Notes: generated by a model from the sequence alone, not told the origin. Positions 1-34,226 are shown, counted from the first letter of the stretch. The stretch is 64,000 nucleotides of DNA from Euglena gracilis (GCA_039621445.1 CP154956.1:55149419-55213418); one strand, 5' to 3'. Numbers and translations: made by a program.

Positions 1-216
1 GGGACAGGGAAAACTTTTTTTGGCCCCGGCGCTTCAGGCAGTGTCAAAATGGGGCTCTTGAAGTGGGGCTAAAAAGTTTCCCAGCACTGGTCACTGAAAA
101 AATTGGGACTGCTGCAAACAGACCCCCCTCCCTGGGGGTCCACTGGAAATTCCACTGGCCAATTTTGGTCCAGCCCCCCACCTCCAGGGTGCTGCAAATC
201 CTTGAGCAGATGCCTG
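1..216. mobile_element. Truncated copy of the CAGGCATTTGCTTAAGG inverted-repeat element
   Basis: The sequence up to base 216 matches the right half of the complete element at 26954-27354. Both have a 'ccactgg/ccactag..ccaa' block, a C/G run, then a terminus whose reverse complement reads CAGGCATCTGCTCAAGG here against CAGGCATTTGCTTAAGG there. The left half is cut off by the window edge. It is non-coding; the ORFs across it are low-complexity artefacts. Confidence 0.6.
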
Positions 217-722
217 CACGCCATTTCTTCTTCACAAACAAAATGCAAACAGTCAACCTTCTGAGCACTCCCCCAGCCACTAACCCCTGTTTAGGAATCC
301 TGTTGCTTGAGTTTGGGCCTCTCTAATTTTGAGGGCTTCCACACCCAACCCCGCTGCCGAGTATCGAAGGTTGGCTCGCCGGAGCTGAAGTCAGTGGGAG
401 TGTCCTCCACGGATTGTTGAATGGGTCGTCGGCCCTAGCCTGAGTGTTTGCCTGCTCCCACTACATCCTTTCCCATATTGATCAGTGTTGAGCTTTGAAT
501 GTGAAGCCAGCCATCAACCCCCTCCCACGAGGCTGATTGAATTTGGTCACGCTGGGAGATTCTGTCTTCTTCTTCTTGGCAAATTTTTTAAAATATGCTT
601 TGGGGGGAATTTATACATTTCACATGATTTTTGATGAGAAAAAAATAAAATAAACCTTTACAGACGTTTACCACTGTCTTTGGCTTGGTTAAACCAATTG
701 CAGCCCCAGCACCACCAGCCAC
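217..722. other. Intron or 3' flank, no gene seen
   Basis: Mixed-composition DNA between the truncated element and the last visible WS/DGAT exon. No exon-like GC-rich patch or recognisable protein is present. It probably belongs to the WS/DGAT intron that leads to C-terminal exons outside the window. Confidence 0.4.
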
Positions 723-8324
<7,602 letters not shown>

Positions 8325-9708
8325 GTGTGTTTGAATGGGGACAGGGCCCTGAAGGGAAACGGGCTTGGGCAGCGGTATCGTCATCGCTTGCGGGGGGAGG
8401 GGAAAAGGGTCGCCCCCCCCCACCCCCCCCCCCCGGGGGCCGGGGGGGGGGGGGGGCTCAGTGTGGGCCCCCTTTTCGTCGGTGCTTGGCGCCGAAAATC
8501 AGGGGGTAAACCTTTCTTCCAGGGGTACCCACTCCATCCCTCTGGGGTGGGGAGGGAGTTGCCCGGCTGCCCCCCTCCTGCCTGGGGCATCAATCTTAAC
8601 CACACCCATTCCTAATGTTAACTGAACGCACTCAAAAAACCGACGACCCCTGACACATTCTGTTAAACTACTCCCCCCCCCCAGCAGGGTATTAAAAGAG
8701 CGGGGAGGGGGATGGTCTGGACCCCCTTCCTTTGTGAAAAAAAGCACCGGAGCACAGCGCGGGAATTATTTTGGGCCTAAAAAAAACCCCCAAAATTGCG
8801 TTTTTGAACACTTTTTTCTCTCTCAAAAATCTTCAAAAAACATACATCGAAACTTCATCTTCCCCAGCACGAAACGCTGGATAACTTTTTTGGGTTCTGG
8901 AGGTCCCTGACCCCGGTCTGAAGGGGAGGGGGGAGGTTCGAAACCCCCTTTCCTCTCCAAAAGCAACGCTCACTTAAAACCCTGTCTCCAGGATCAGCAA
9001 TTTGAAGGAAAAGATGTGCGACAACGTGAATTGGAACAATATTGGGACAGCGGCAAAAAAAGAAAAAACCGTAACAAACCAGAAAGAAAAACTTCCAAAA
9101 GAAATTTAAATTGTGACAATGCATACAGCACTGAGAATCACACTTCACTTGGCACCGCATTCTCCCCTCGGCTTTCAGTGCCGGCCTCCCCACAAAGGTT
9201 GGTGAGTACAAGCCTGCTTCTCTGGCAAAGAAAAAAGACTCGACTTGGCTCGAGTTGGTCTGACCCCCCCAAATGACAAAAGAAACTTCTTTCTGGCAAA
9301 AAAAAAACAATATGAAGCATAAGATGGCCCGCAAATTTTAGCCAAAAAAAGAAAATTTTCACTGGGCAAATTTTTTGCCAGAAAAATGCAAAATCTTCGG
9401 GAAGCCATTCGGCAAGTGCAGAGGAGGAAAGCAACTCGTTGCGAATGGATGAAAACAGGCAACAACTTCTCCCGGAGGAGGCTAACTACAGGGCGAGGGG
9501 GATGCAAATGCTGATGGTGTGGTGAGCAGGAAGCAAAGAGGAAACGGCAGGTCGGTTCAAATAATGATAAACAGCACAATGGAAATGAAGCTCGACAAAG
9601 AGCGATAACCTGCGAGCTTCCAATGATGCCATTGTGTGTGCTGGTTTGTCCAGTCTTAAATCAAGCACTTCCTTTTCTGCCAGCATTTTGCGGCCAGGGA
9701 GGGAACAC
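8325..9708. other. Spacer between the WS/DGAT 5' end and the transglutaminase-like gene
   Basis: Contains long C and G runs (about 8408-8460) and an inverted-repeat element at 8684-8987, followed by AT-rich DNA without exon-like patches. No promoter motif can be named. Confidence 0.4.
8684..8987. mobile_element. Small inverted-repeat element, 'CAGGGTATTAAAAGAGCG' type
   Basis: The left end, CAGGGTATTAAAAGAGCG, pairs with the right end, whose reverse complement is ACAGGGTTTTAAGTGAGCG. Fragments resembling this right end ('CCGCTCACTTAATA') recur at about 2472-2490, 59353-59370 and, diverged, at 21010. Non-coding. Confidence 0.55.
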
Positions 9709-23726
<14,018 letters not shown>

Positions 23727-26495
23727 TTACAGGAGTCCCAGCACGCCGAGGGCAGTGGACCCGGTGGTCGTAATCACGGCCGCCAGCAGGGCTGCCCAGG
23801 AAAGGAGCGCCCCCCCCCCCAACCCCCCACCCACGCGGGTGCGGGCATTCCCGGTCAGCCCTGGCCACCAGGGAGTACCAGACGAACAATCCCCACGGGG
23901 AGCTGCCGGCAGTTGAGGGGCCGTCGACTGGTCTGTGATGGACCAGCCACCGGGACACCGGGATTGATATGGTTCAACGGCCAACTTTGACTGGTGCAAA
24001 GCGCAGGTGAAATTTGCATGTTGGGCTTTGCCGGCTCTTCGATAATCACTTTTTTTTAAAAAAAGGATTAATTGGTCGGAAAATGACTGAAAAATTTTGT
24101 GGATGGTTGTCCAAACTCCAGTTGAACCTGAAGATTTGCTTGTGCCCTTAAAATGGCCTTTTGGAGGCCAAGCCTTCGAAACCATGGGCACAAAGATGAA
24201 AAATGCGAATCACAGTCACACCACAATGGGGAAAAAAAGTGATGGGTGTGTAAAAAGTGGTGGGTGTGCTGAGGCTGGGTCATGCAAAGCTGCTGTGGGG
24301 TTTACCGATGACAACTTTGGCCATGATATTCTGGGACTGACGGGGAGATTTTGACGCTCCATTCACTTCGACATTAAAACCAATCAGGCACTGAAAAAAT
24401 GCGAATTACGAATTACATCACCATCCCCTCCCCCCCTGTATCAATAAGAGGCAAGCTTGTTAAAGAGTGGCTAGGCCAAAATTCAGCAGCCCCATTCTTG
24501 CTCAAAACGCCGCCCCATATCTCAAAGATCTTTATTGGAAAAAAATACAAAAGAACTTTAGAGATTGGGGAAAATATTGGCACAGACAGTGGGCAAAAAA
24601 TAATACACTGGAGAATGGAGCTCTGGGACAAAGAGGGGGAATGGGTGAGAACCAAAAAAAGGAAGCTAAATTGGAATGCTGGTACCGCGATGCCATGACA
24701 AATCCATGACTATGATGACGGTCCGGCGGGAACGCTGACTGTGAGAAAAACCAACCGGCGGGGGGCCCCCCACCTGGGCGTACCGCTTGTCCGGGTCACC
24801 CGTCGCGTACCCTTCCGCATAGCGCAGGCGCGCGATGGTCCACACGATGCCCGCCAGGGCGGTGGTGATCGGGTGGCGCAGGCCGCCTATCAGGGAAAGG
24901 GCCACAAACTGGGGGTACGTCTCCAGGGCTTGCTGGTGCCCCCGCTGGACGCAGTTGGCGGCAGCCGCTGTTGGGCCTCGGGGGGGGGGGGGGCTGGTGC
25001 CCCCTGGGGGGGGGGGGTGCCTCGGTGCCACCCTGGGGGGGCTTGGCTGTTCGGTGCTTGGGGGGGGGGGGGGGGCGGGACTGGCTTGGGCCCTGGCCCC
25101 CTGGTTCCCCTGAGGGTCTGGCTGCCTGGCCCCTTGCTCCCCTGGGGCGGGCGAAGCCGCCGCGGCCGAACAGTGTCGGTCATCAAAACATCGCACACCT
25201 TACACCTACTCTGACCATGGCTTGATCGATTTTGACCATAATCATAACCAAAACCACAAAAGGGGACCCCTTCCCTCAACAAATGGGGAAGCAAGGAACA
25301 TAAACATTTCCACCCAAATCAAAATAACAAATTAATACCAAATCAAATAGAATAACAATGCAACAATCAAACTGGTGTGAGAAGCAGTTTGGGACAGTGC
25401 GGGTCACCCACAACGGCATTTTTGACACATTTTGGCTCAACAGAATGCTGGCCAAACATCTTGTCGTCTTCCGTACCTCCGATGGCATACATTGTGGGGT
25501 ACGGGACGTTATATTTCTTGCGTGCCATACCAACCTTAAAACCAAGAGCTATCAGGGTGAAGACTGACATCAACGTTCATTCTGTAAAGGTCAAAAATGC
25601 TGTTGATGGGGGGATGGGACAGGAAGGGCCCCAAAGAAACCCAACCACTAACCAGAAGAACCAGCCCAAAGCAAAATGAAAACAACAACAAATTTTGACG
25701 TGGAAGAGGAAACAAGAATGAATTGAACCCCTGTTTCAAGCCCACGTGGTTTTGCACTTTGTGGACAGTGACTCCTCCAAGTTGGACACTCCAGTAGGCT
25801 GCGGGGAAAAACTGTTGGGGAAAAAAGTTCAAAACTCCCAGTTTTGATTTTATCAGGATTCCCCCCCCAAAAGAGTTTTGGTGAAATGTCAGATATTTGT
25901 GCAAAAAATCACGTCGAACCCACTTTATTGTGCTTCCTAGCGTTTTCTTCACTTCCTGGCAAAATTTGTTTTGTGGTGATGTTGTTTTTGGTTACAGCTT
26001 TGTGTGTGGCTTGGGTGAAAGCGTAAAAGTTCTTTTGCCACCTCTAAGAGGTGCCATTTACACTCTTCCACACTTCAGCTTTTTTTTTTTGAATCACCTC
26101 GCCCTGGATGAAAATTATCGCTCATAGTACTTGATGTGTTTTAAACTTGGGATGTTTCAAAATCAATCGGTCCGGGGGGGGGGGCGAACCAGGCAGGCTT
26201 TTAAAATAAAAATAATAATAATAATCAGATAATAACTGGAGGACACGGGGGGGGGGGCAAGGGTTCAAGGGGATGGGGGGCCGTTGGGTCTCTGAGATTG
26301 AGGAGAGATTCTGGAAGGGCGCAGCTGAGAACGAACGCTGTTTGGAACAATACCGTTGACCACCAGAACGACGCCATATGCCTTGGGCACCTTGATGGAG
26401 GCGGCGGCATCCAAACCAAAGCCTGGGGACAGCCGGGCTTCACCAAAAGCCATCAAGGCAGTCGGGGTCATCCCCTTGACAATGATTCCTGCCAT
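23727..26495 (-). CDS. MGST3: Microsomal glutathione S-transferase 3 (MAPEG family)
   Basis: MGST3-type MAPEG proteins are four-helix ER membrane enzymes that conjugate glutathione and reduce lipid hydroperoxides. Exons, minus strand: 26495-26354 (start Met; a roughly 34-residue leader, then 'IKVPKAYGVVLVV'), 25563-25453 ('ARKKYNVPYPTMYAIGG', 'EDDKMF'), 24967-24774 ('NCVQRGHQQALETYPQF' to 'YATGDPDKRYAQ') and a last piece ending at stop 23727 ('LLAAVITTTGSTALGVLGLL'). The first three join in perfect phase; the second intron needs a GC donor (exon end 25453). The catalytic-region NCVQRGHQ signature and the ATGDP segment are intact. The last acceptor is unclear because a 12-G run precedes it. 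The leader is longer than usual for MGST3. Confidence 0.92.
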
Positions 26496-28505
26496 GCTGC
26501 AGACGCCGGCCTGGGAAGAGGGAAGCCCGCTAACTCGTCTTCTGATTTGTGGTTGGTTTTTGGCATTCCAGAGTGCCCATTTGAGAACTGTGATTGACCA
26601 TGGCGAGCCTGAGATGGCATTTACTTCTCGCATTTGTTCGATTTCTTAGGCCCCTGCTTTGTCAACCTTGGGTTGCCCTCGATTTTGCTGAACGTTTTTT
26701 GAAGAAGAGGAAAACCCCAGACCCCACTTTTATTGACCCTCTCTTTGAAGTGACCCTCATTGACCACCCCGCCAAAGCCCCCCCAAAAAAACGCCACCAA
26801 AGGCAGTGGGGAGTGTTTTTGTGAACTGGAGATATCCCAGCAGTTTCAACATTCCTACCGCATTGGGTACCGCCTCTACAGATGCAGCAGGCCTCGCAAC
26901 AAATAGCTGTTGGGAGGGCAGCGGTCCTCCCGATCCCGAGGCCACCTCTGGGGCAGGCATTTGCTTAAGGACCCCGGGGGGGTACTGGCTAGCCAATCGG
27001 CTAGACACTGGAAAAAATGGACTAGCTAGAACCCCCCTCCCCCCGGGGGGGGGGGGTCCGGGGGTCCCCCAGACTGGAAAAAAAAATTCCCCCGGCGCTG
27101 CGCGCCGGAGGAAAAATGAGGTTTTTAATAGGTTTTTGGCTGATTTTGTTCCAAAAATTCCCAAAAATGGCCAAAAACGGGCATTTTGGGCCATTTTTGG
27201 GGGTCCCAAAAAAATTTTCGGCGCTTCGCGCCGGTCACTGGGAAAAAATTTTCCCCGGGGGGGGTCTGCTAGAAATCCCACTAGCCAAATTTGGACTAGC
27301 TGCAGTCCAGCCCCCCCCCGGGGGGGGTACTGCAATCCCTTAAGCAAATGCCTGCTCTGGGGGCTCCTGTTATTGAAACTTGAATTTCCTGATTGCTTTG
27401 CACCACGGGAACTTTCCCATTTCAGAAAGATACTTTCCCCTTGGACGACTTTTTGATAGCAAGGCACGTTTGTAGCTTTTGTCGCTAGAGCAGGTTAAAT
27501 AAACCCATAGTCAACTTGGGAACAGGAAGTCCTTGTCCCATTTCAACAGGACTTTTCCTCTTTTCTCTTCTCTTCTCTTCTCTTCTCACAACCACTCAGT
27601 AACCCCCGGGGAAAGATGGGGCACTTTTCCCGGGCCAAAACCAACCCACCCACTTTCTTCAAAAATCACACACCCACAACCCTACACCCCCCCCCCCAGG
27701 GGTCCACCAATCCAGCCAAAATTGGCCAAAAACTGTTGGACAACCCAGCCTGTTGGTTTGGGTGCGAACCCCCCCAAGGGGCAGCTGCCTGGACCCACCC
27801 TCCACCTTCGAAAGCTCACCTATCCCTCCCGGGGGGTGTTAGGGGGTTAAATGAATGTATGCTCACAACTTCCGGAAAATAATAATAATATATACATTTT
27901 CTATGGTTTTCTGGTTAATGCAGTTTCTTGGAACCTGCCAAGTCCCAATGTTGGGCCGCGAAACGATTTCCTCTGAAAAAAATTCTGTTTTCTGCTGACC
28001 CGAAGGAGCACCTGGCTCCTTTATCACGCTGGCCAGAAAAAAATTCGACGTTTTAATTCATATTGTTTGAAAAATATGTGCATACAACGGATTCTTCAGC
28101 AGGCATTTACCATCTGAGGGAGGTTGCAAAATCCAATGAAAACGTGTGTGGTGACTGATAAAACTTGCCATCACACATGGCTTAAGGCAAAAACACCCAA
28201 CTGGTAAAAAAAAATCTAGCCAGCCGGGCACCCTGCACTGTTTTGTTTGTACATCCATCTGTACATCCATTTTGGTAACTTGGCAACCATTTCAACGTCC
28301 TTGACTAACCAACAAGAACTCCCCGGGACAAAGGACTGAAAGCCTCTCTGCGATTGCTTGGTCAGGCAACAAAGCAGTATACGAGGTTTCACAGCTGCCT
28401 CATCAACCAAGGGTGGACTGAAGACGGAGGACGGTAGGTTATGGGAAAGGGTGAGAGCGCTATACAACTGGCCTACGCGGCCCAACACGGGGCACTCCCG
28501 GGGAC
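26496..28505. other. Spacer between the MGST3 and FHIT genes
   Basis: Holds the complete element at 26954-27354, a TTCTC pentamer run (about 27555-27587), C-rich DNA at 27600-27850 and AT-rich DNA. The last FHIT exon may lie in 27.9-28.5 kb but is not recognisable. Confidence 0.4.
26954..27354. mobile_element. Complete 401-bp inverted-repeat element with 8-bp target duplication
   Basis: Perfect 17-bp terminal inverted repeats CAGGCATTTGCTTAAGG, flanked by direct repeats CTCTGGGG at 26946-26953 and 27355-27362. Inside: C/G runs, inverted CTAGC-rich blocks and two GGCGC-loop-GCGCC palindromes (about 27090 and 27220). No ORF of its own, so it must be moved by a protein encoded elsewhere. An 8-bp duplication is typical of hAT-like transposases, but the termini match no family I can name. 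Confidence 0.88.
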
Positions 28506-30918
28506 CAGATTCCGCAGTTCCGCCGCCTCCCGCGCCATCTCCTCCGCGGTGCGGATTCGGCGGTTGTCGCCAAAGTCGCCGCTCGGTGCTGCCATCGCGT
28601 GGTCCAGCCTCTGCTTCTCCAGCTCCTCGTACACCTGCCATGGGCATGGGAAACCGAGCCGGCGCACTAACCGCCCAATCATACAAGACGTAATTGTGGC
28701 AAAGCAAAGAAGGCGGAATTGTAACACTGGCATCCAGGCAACGGACCATGAATGCATTGCGGTGCTGCCAGCCTAATAGCAGTTGATATCAACGATATCA
28801 ACTGAAGAAGACATGGCAGAATCCATCTCCTCCCTATGTTTCAAACCAGACCCCCCCCCAAAAAAATGCCCCAAAACCTACTTTTCCACACAAAGATTCT
28901 GGGATACGTGAAACACCATTCATCTCCACCGATGGTATATCCAGAAAAAAACTTTCGGTGATCCATTTTCATGAATTTCTGTGGCGCAAAACTGCGGGAT
29001 TCCTGACACAGTACTCGGCGATGCCATTCCCAAATCAACAGGTGTTATGCACGTGCACTTCGGTGCACAACGTGGTGGGTGGGTGGGTGTGGGTGAGTGG
29101 GAACTTCGGGCACGGGGCGAAGAACCTGGTCGTTGCGCTTGAAGTCGCCCTTCCGGCGGGGCAACAGGTGGACATGCACGTGTGGCACGCTCTGCCCCGC
29201 GTCAGGGCCGTCTTGGGTCCTGTCAGCAGTTCGAAGTCAAGATGCCCGGCACCATAATTAGCTGCTTGGAAAATATGCAGAACTTATTAAAATAAATGCA
29301 TCAGGCTCAGTCAGGCAAATAATCAACCGTAATCACTGATGATCTGAAGAAAGTCTCACGGACATTTTGGTTCTCCTCAGAGAACCCTCAGTTCAAGGGT
29401 CTTGATTCTGTCAACAAACACAGCAGCAAACTGCATCCAGCTTGAATGGCAATATTGCTGACATCCGCCTCAACAAAGATTCATTCATGTAAGCGCTCGC
29501 CCCAGAAAAGGATACTCTTAACCAAAGAGTGCCAAACGCTACAAATCTTTTTGTCCTTCATACTCTTGCTTACAAAAAAACAGTTTGGATATTTCTGGAA
29601 ACTTTGGGATTGTAGCTTTAAAAAAAAACCTTCTGAAAAACTTCACTTTTGTTCAAAATACCCAACTTGTTTCTGTTCTTGAGTGAATGAAAACAATGTT
29701 TGGATTCCAATACACCTGAATCATCTAGTGATGGTTCTATGCAATCGATGGAGCAGGATGTGCAAATAGTCTGCATCCATGAAGATGCAAAAAAATTCAA
29801 ATCGAGATCCCCGAAAAATGATACAAAGAAGCGACCACATGTACACTCACACAAAACGTCGACTGAACACGTTCTCTGTGAGTATGAATCACTTCATTGT
29901 ACCAAAACCTGAATCGACTGTGAACGAAAATACACATATGAAAACTAAAATCACATTACTTTTCTCGTATCACGTGGACTTCAAGAAAATACACGGTGGA
30001 CCAGGAAACGTTCGTTCTGATCTGAAATACCAAAGTCAAAGCCGAGAGGCCAATTCTGTCCCTGGCACAAGCTTCCAGCGATGCCAAAAAGGATGGAAGA
30101 TGAAAACTGACCCGCCGACAACAACAAAACGGGGAACAAATCCCTCCATGGCACCTGACAAACACATTTGACCCCCATTCCCCCCCACTCCTCCCCCCCG
30201 AGGCGGCTGGCCGAGGGCGGTGGCGCGGTAGTGGGCCTCCAGGGCCGGGGCGAGGCGGTGGGCGGACCGCCACAGGTCCGTGACAGGCAATTTGTTTGAG
30301 ACCGAAGGGGAGGGGAGTCCGGGTACCGCGGGGGAGGGGCAGTTTGGGCCCAAAACTTGATCGGCGCTCCGCTCAGCCCATCCCTCACCCCCAGGGGTGG
30401 GGGTGGGGTCCGGGGTGGACCGTCCACCACCCACAAGGGGCCTTAAAGAAATCCTGGTCCTGGACCTCCTCCGGGGTCAGGTCCGCGAAGCGGCCCACGA
30501 CCCGTTTCGGGATGAGCAGCACGTGCCCCGGGACGATGGGTTTGAGATTGACGATGCCCCTGCCGGGGCGTCGCTGAGCGCCGGGGGGGGGGGACTCGAC
30601 TCTGATGCCTCGGCTTGCGGAGGACGCTCCCATGGGACCCGGGGCGTTAGAAATTGCATCACACCACAGCAACATATTGAATGGAAAGGACGCAAAGGAA
30701 ATGTAAGTGGCACATCAATTGCTTCAGGACCTCCATGGTTAGCATTGGAGGCTACCCCTGCCAACGTGGCCCCCCTGGCTGGATTATGTGTCAGAATTGC
30801 TTGGGGTGCCACCGTGTCTGACACTGGGGGGTTCTTTGTCGGCAGCAAAGCCCCATCGTAGCACAGAGATGACTCGAAAAACACTTGCCCCGGGGTGATG
30901 CCGTGCGGCCCGAAATAT
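28506..30918 (-). CDS. FHIT: FHIT-type bis(5'-adenosyl)-triphosphatase (HIT family)
   Basis: FHIT hydrolyses diadenosine tri- and tetraphosphates using a histidine-triad motif. Exons, minus strand: 30918 to about 30852 ('[16 protein letters not shown]'), 30559-30466 ('[17 protein letters not shown]', 'FADLTPEEV'), about 30294-30200 ('[19 protein letters not shown]'), 29219-29126 ('[20 protein letters not shown]', 'GDFKRND') and 28634-28506 ('[10 protein letters not shown]', '[15 protein letters not shown]'). The HVHVH triad, the preceding DGPDAGQ and the C-terminal EEMAxEAAxLR block are diagnostic. The last two exons join in phase. The start codon exon and the final residues are not identified, and the acceptor before DLWRSA is not a clear AG. 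Confidence 0.92.
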
Positions 30919-31289
30919 CTGCCGGGAGGACAGCAGAACAATTGCCACCTTGGTGGGAGAAAAATTGATGCATCATGCGATGCTGATCACTTGGACCGTC
31001 ACACGGAGTCAACATACTCCTCAACAACCGGGAGAAAGGCAAAGAAAAAGACCACACTTTGCACGTGCCCTGGAAACTGAAGGCAGCATTTCCTAACTAC
31101 AGCTGGGAAGAGAAGTGGAAGGTGGCTCTAAAATACATCCTGAAGAAGCTGGCAAACAGAGGCACATACGTTTGATACCAATATGTTAATGGGGGCGGGG
31201 GGGGGGGCTGTACAGGTTTCATTTTAGGACCCCCCTGGGGAGACCCCGAAAAATCGGGCCGTCTATGGCATTTCCCTATTTTCCTATTT

Positions 31290-31430
31290 TCATTATATAT
31301 TATATAATTATATAATTATATAATTATATAATTATATAATAATATGTAATATATAATAATAATTATATAATAATATATGATAATTATATAATATTATAAT
31401 TATATAATTATTTCATTATATATATTTTCT
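31290..31430. repeat. AT-rich (ATTATATA)n stretch
   Basis: Nearly pure A/T made of TATAATTA words. Confidence 0.9.
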
Positions 31431-32578
31431 ATTTTCCTATTGGCATTAAATTTTCAGTGTTTCACGCCGAAACCCATATCCAGGCCTCCGTACCCCCCCC
31501 CCCGAAACCCCCTCCCCCCCGGGTTCTGACCCCGGACCCACCCACCCCCCCCTGGGTCTTCTGACTTAAAAAAGGCTGCCCCGAAGCGTGATGGGTTCAT
31601 TGGGCGAGATCTGATTGCATCTCAGGCAAATTTGTACACGACTTTCCAGCCGCATGGTGTGGTCACTGCCGGATCTCTCCCAAGGGAAAAGGGTTTCTGT
31701 CTTGTGGTTGACTGTTGCGTGGGCGGTATGGGGGTGGGCAAACCTCAGGGCTGTAAATCCTTTCTGATGTCCACAACACGCTGTGGCGGATTCCACCTGA
31801 CCACCAAATGTTGCCCCCCCCCCCCGACCCCCCAGCAGGGTTTTCAGGGACTGAGGGGTTGGTTTTTGGCAGTTGGGAGTGGGGCATGACTCGGGCCCAG
31901 GGCCGGGGCATACATGGCGGGGGGCGGCTGAGCGGCGGTGGTGTACGACCGCCGCTGCGAAGGGGAGCGATTGGGTGGGGAGTGCTGGCTGGCAACGGGA
32001 AAGCAGCCGGAGCCGAGTTGGACTGGCTGGGGGAAAGAGGGCCCTCCGAGTGAGACCCAGGGTCCGGATCGGGGGGCAATGGGCGTAAAAAGGTGGACTG
32101 GAAATGCTCTGACAGTCACTGCTGTTAATCTATTTGGAGGTATGAAAAAAGAAGGGATAATGCTGGAAATGGGCTGCTGGCTGGCTTCCAAAGGAAGGGT
32201 CGCCCTCTCGTGGCAGCTGTGGTAGAGAAAGGGGGAGGCAAAATGGTGGTGTTGCATTGAATGAATGTTTTGAAAATAAAAAACAACTTACACAGCAAAT
32301 CAACAAAAGCTGCTCGAAAGGGATCCTCCAGAATCGGATGACTGCTGGAATGAATAACCCCCCAGTGTCCCCAACCCCCAGCCCCCTAGCAGATGGAAGA
32401 AGCAGGAGTAACACGCTCCACACTCCAAAAGAAAGCCGACCCACTCTGGAAATAAGGACCCAATCGGCGGCCAGAAGAGCACACCAGAGACCGTGAGTCA
32501 CCCAGTGGTGGTTGCCTCGGTCTCCAGAGGCGGACGCTCATTGGTGTGCATTGCGGCTGTCCAGAGACATAGCCTGGC

Positions 32579-32580
<2 letters not shown>

Positions 32581-32648
<68 letters not shown>
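32581..32648. repeat. (GA)n microsatellite
   Basis: About 34 GA units on the plus strand. Confidence 0.97.
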
Positions 32649-32650
<2 letters not shown>

Positions 32651-33001
32651 TTCCGGGGATATTCCCGAGCTTTCCAGACACATCCCAGGGGATTCCCCAA
32701 TCAGGGAAAAAATTCCTCCGGTGTTTGAAGGCGATGAGGGTTTTAACGTTTCGCAAAAAACCGAAAAAAATAATTCCCCCTGCCAACACTGCGATGAGAT
32801 GAATGCTGCATTAGCTGACAAGAGAAGCGAAACGAACATGTGGACATCATATTGAAAAATAAATACATGGCATTGTCTTTTTCCCCCTGGCATACAACTC
32901 AAAACTATCTGTGCTGACACGATGCACAATCATTTATCACGGCGATGGAAATGATACGGATGCACACTAAATGAATGTCTGGTCGGAATCCCAGCAGGTA
33001 C

Positions 33002-33509
33002 GTCGCCCGCACCGCCAGCGAGGCGCCATGGGCCAGGTCTGGCCGAGGGAGGGGTGGGGCAGAGGAGGGGCACAGCGCCAGGCGGGTCGGCGACGGTGGC
33101 CCGAACGGCGGCAGACTGGCCACAGCCTTCCGGGGGGGGGGGGGTCGTCCAAAAGCGCCCCGAGGTTGGACCACGGTTAGAACCCCCGGGCCCAAAAAAT
33201 AAGGGAAAAATGCAAGTGTCAAAAGGAGGAGGGGCGAAAAGACACTCTTCGCAACGCCCAACCAATCAGGCCTCTGACCAAACCCAAACATGCACAGTTC
33301 TCACGAACGTGCGTGCAAACAAAACACACACGAAAAGCCATCACCGAAAGGCTGCCCACCCCGGCCGCCCAGGGAGGCCCACGTCACCAGCGAGGCCCCC
33401 ACGCCGACCATCCACCAGCCCAGCGCCGGCCGCGGTGCAGGTCCCCGGCCGGCGGGGGTGCTGGGCGGCGGCCCCAGTGGCCCGGCCGCCCTCATCGGGG
33501 TGGTGGTCG
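33002..33509 (-). CDS. Unidentified membrane protein, two exons only
   Basis: Exon 33509-33360 gives 'MRAAGPLGPPPSTPAG' followed by one hydrophobic helix ('LGWWMVGVGASLVTWASL'). Exon 33038-33002 ('LAHGASLAVRA') follows a 'CTCGGCCAG' acceptor and joins in phase. Third positions are almost all G or C, as in the recognised genes. The Met at residue 5 of the open part could be the start, giving a short Pro-rich N-terminus before the helix. I do not recognise the family, and the exons beyond 33002 were not found. Confidence 0.45.
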
Positions 33510-34226
33510 CTGGGTTGGGCACGGGGGAGCGTTGAGCCGATGGCAGCCAATGTGTGAGGCTCCAAAGATGTTGGGGGGGGGGAATGCTGCCCGCCCCCAC
33601 ACGACTCCAGGCGGGAAGAGCAGACCTGCTTAGCGCAGACCAAACAAAAGGTTTCCACCCTGATGTCACTCCCAAACTGACCCTAACATTGTTCTGGTCA
33701 TTGTAAAACGACTTGTTTTGCACACAAAATCGGGCTGGACAAATAATCCGTGTCACTGGTTGGCCTTTTCCCCAATTCACTTTTCTGGGGTCAAATTCAG
33801 TCCTGGGAGAGAATAAAAAAAAATTCATTTTCCACAAACCCACCACCATTGATGCACCCATACAAAAAATATACTTCACAATTTCCCCCACTCACAATGG
33901 ACATGGGAGCAAAAGCCAGTACCTCCATGCTGGTAATTGTTCTGTATGTTTGCCACTTTTTTGTGTCCAAATGCCACATTTGTAAATGTGCTTTTTGACA
34001 GGGATGCACCTTTTTTCTAAAAAAAAAATTATTTGAACATTGAGCTGTGGCAAGGAAACACAGGCTTTTTAAGGCGTCTTTAAAAATTTTAAACACCTCA
34101 AAGAACCTGTGAAAATCAGCAAAACTTTTTTGGACGGAGCAAATACAAGGTCACACAATCTCGTCGAAAAACACGCCAATTCAAGGGGAAACAGATGCTT
34201 TCTGGCATCGCTGAAAAATTCTCTAT
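33510..34226. other. AT-rich spacer left of the 14 kb element
   Basis: No exon-like patch. It ends in TCTAT (34222-34226), the left target duplication of the element. Confidence 0.5.

Larger units (their letters stand above)
30919..33001. other. Spacer upstream of FHIT
   Basis: Contains C/G runs near 31200 and 31495-31550, an AT-only stretch (about 31290-31430), a C run at 31807 and a (GA)n array at 32581-32648. A minus-strand hydrophobic frame at about 32360-32480 ('SFGVWSVLLLLLPSA') is noted but lacks exon-like codon use. Confidence 0.35.

Noticed and set aside
24399-24709. 100-codon plus-strand ORF ('KKYKRTLEIGENIG..')
   Set aside because: A/T-ending codons unlike every recognised exon here; no family resemblance; lies within the MGST3 region on the opposite strand.
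31266-31440. AT-only tract as a replication origin or promoter
   Set aside because: Composition alone is not evidence, and no associated motif is visible.
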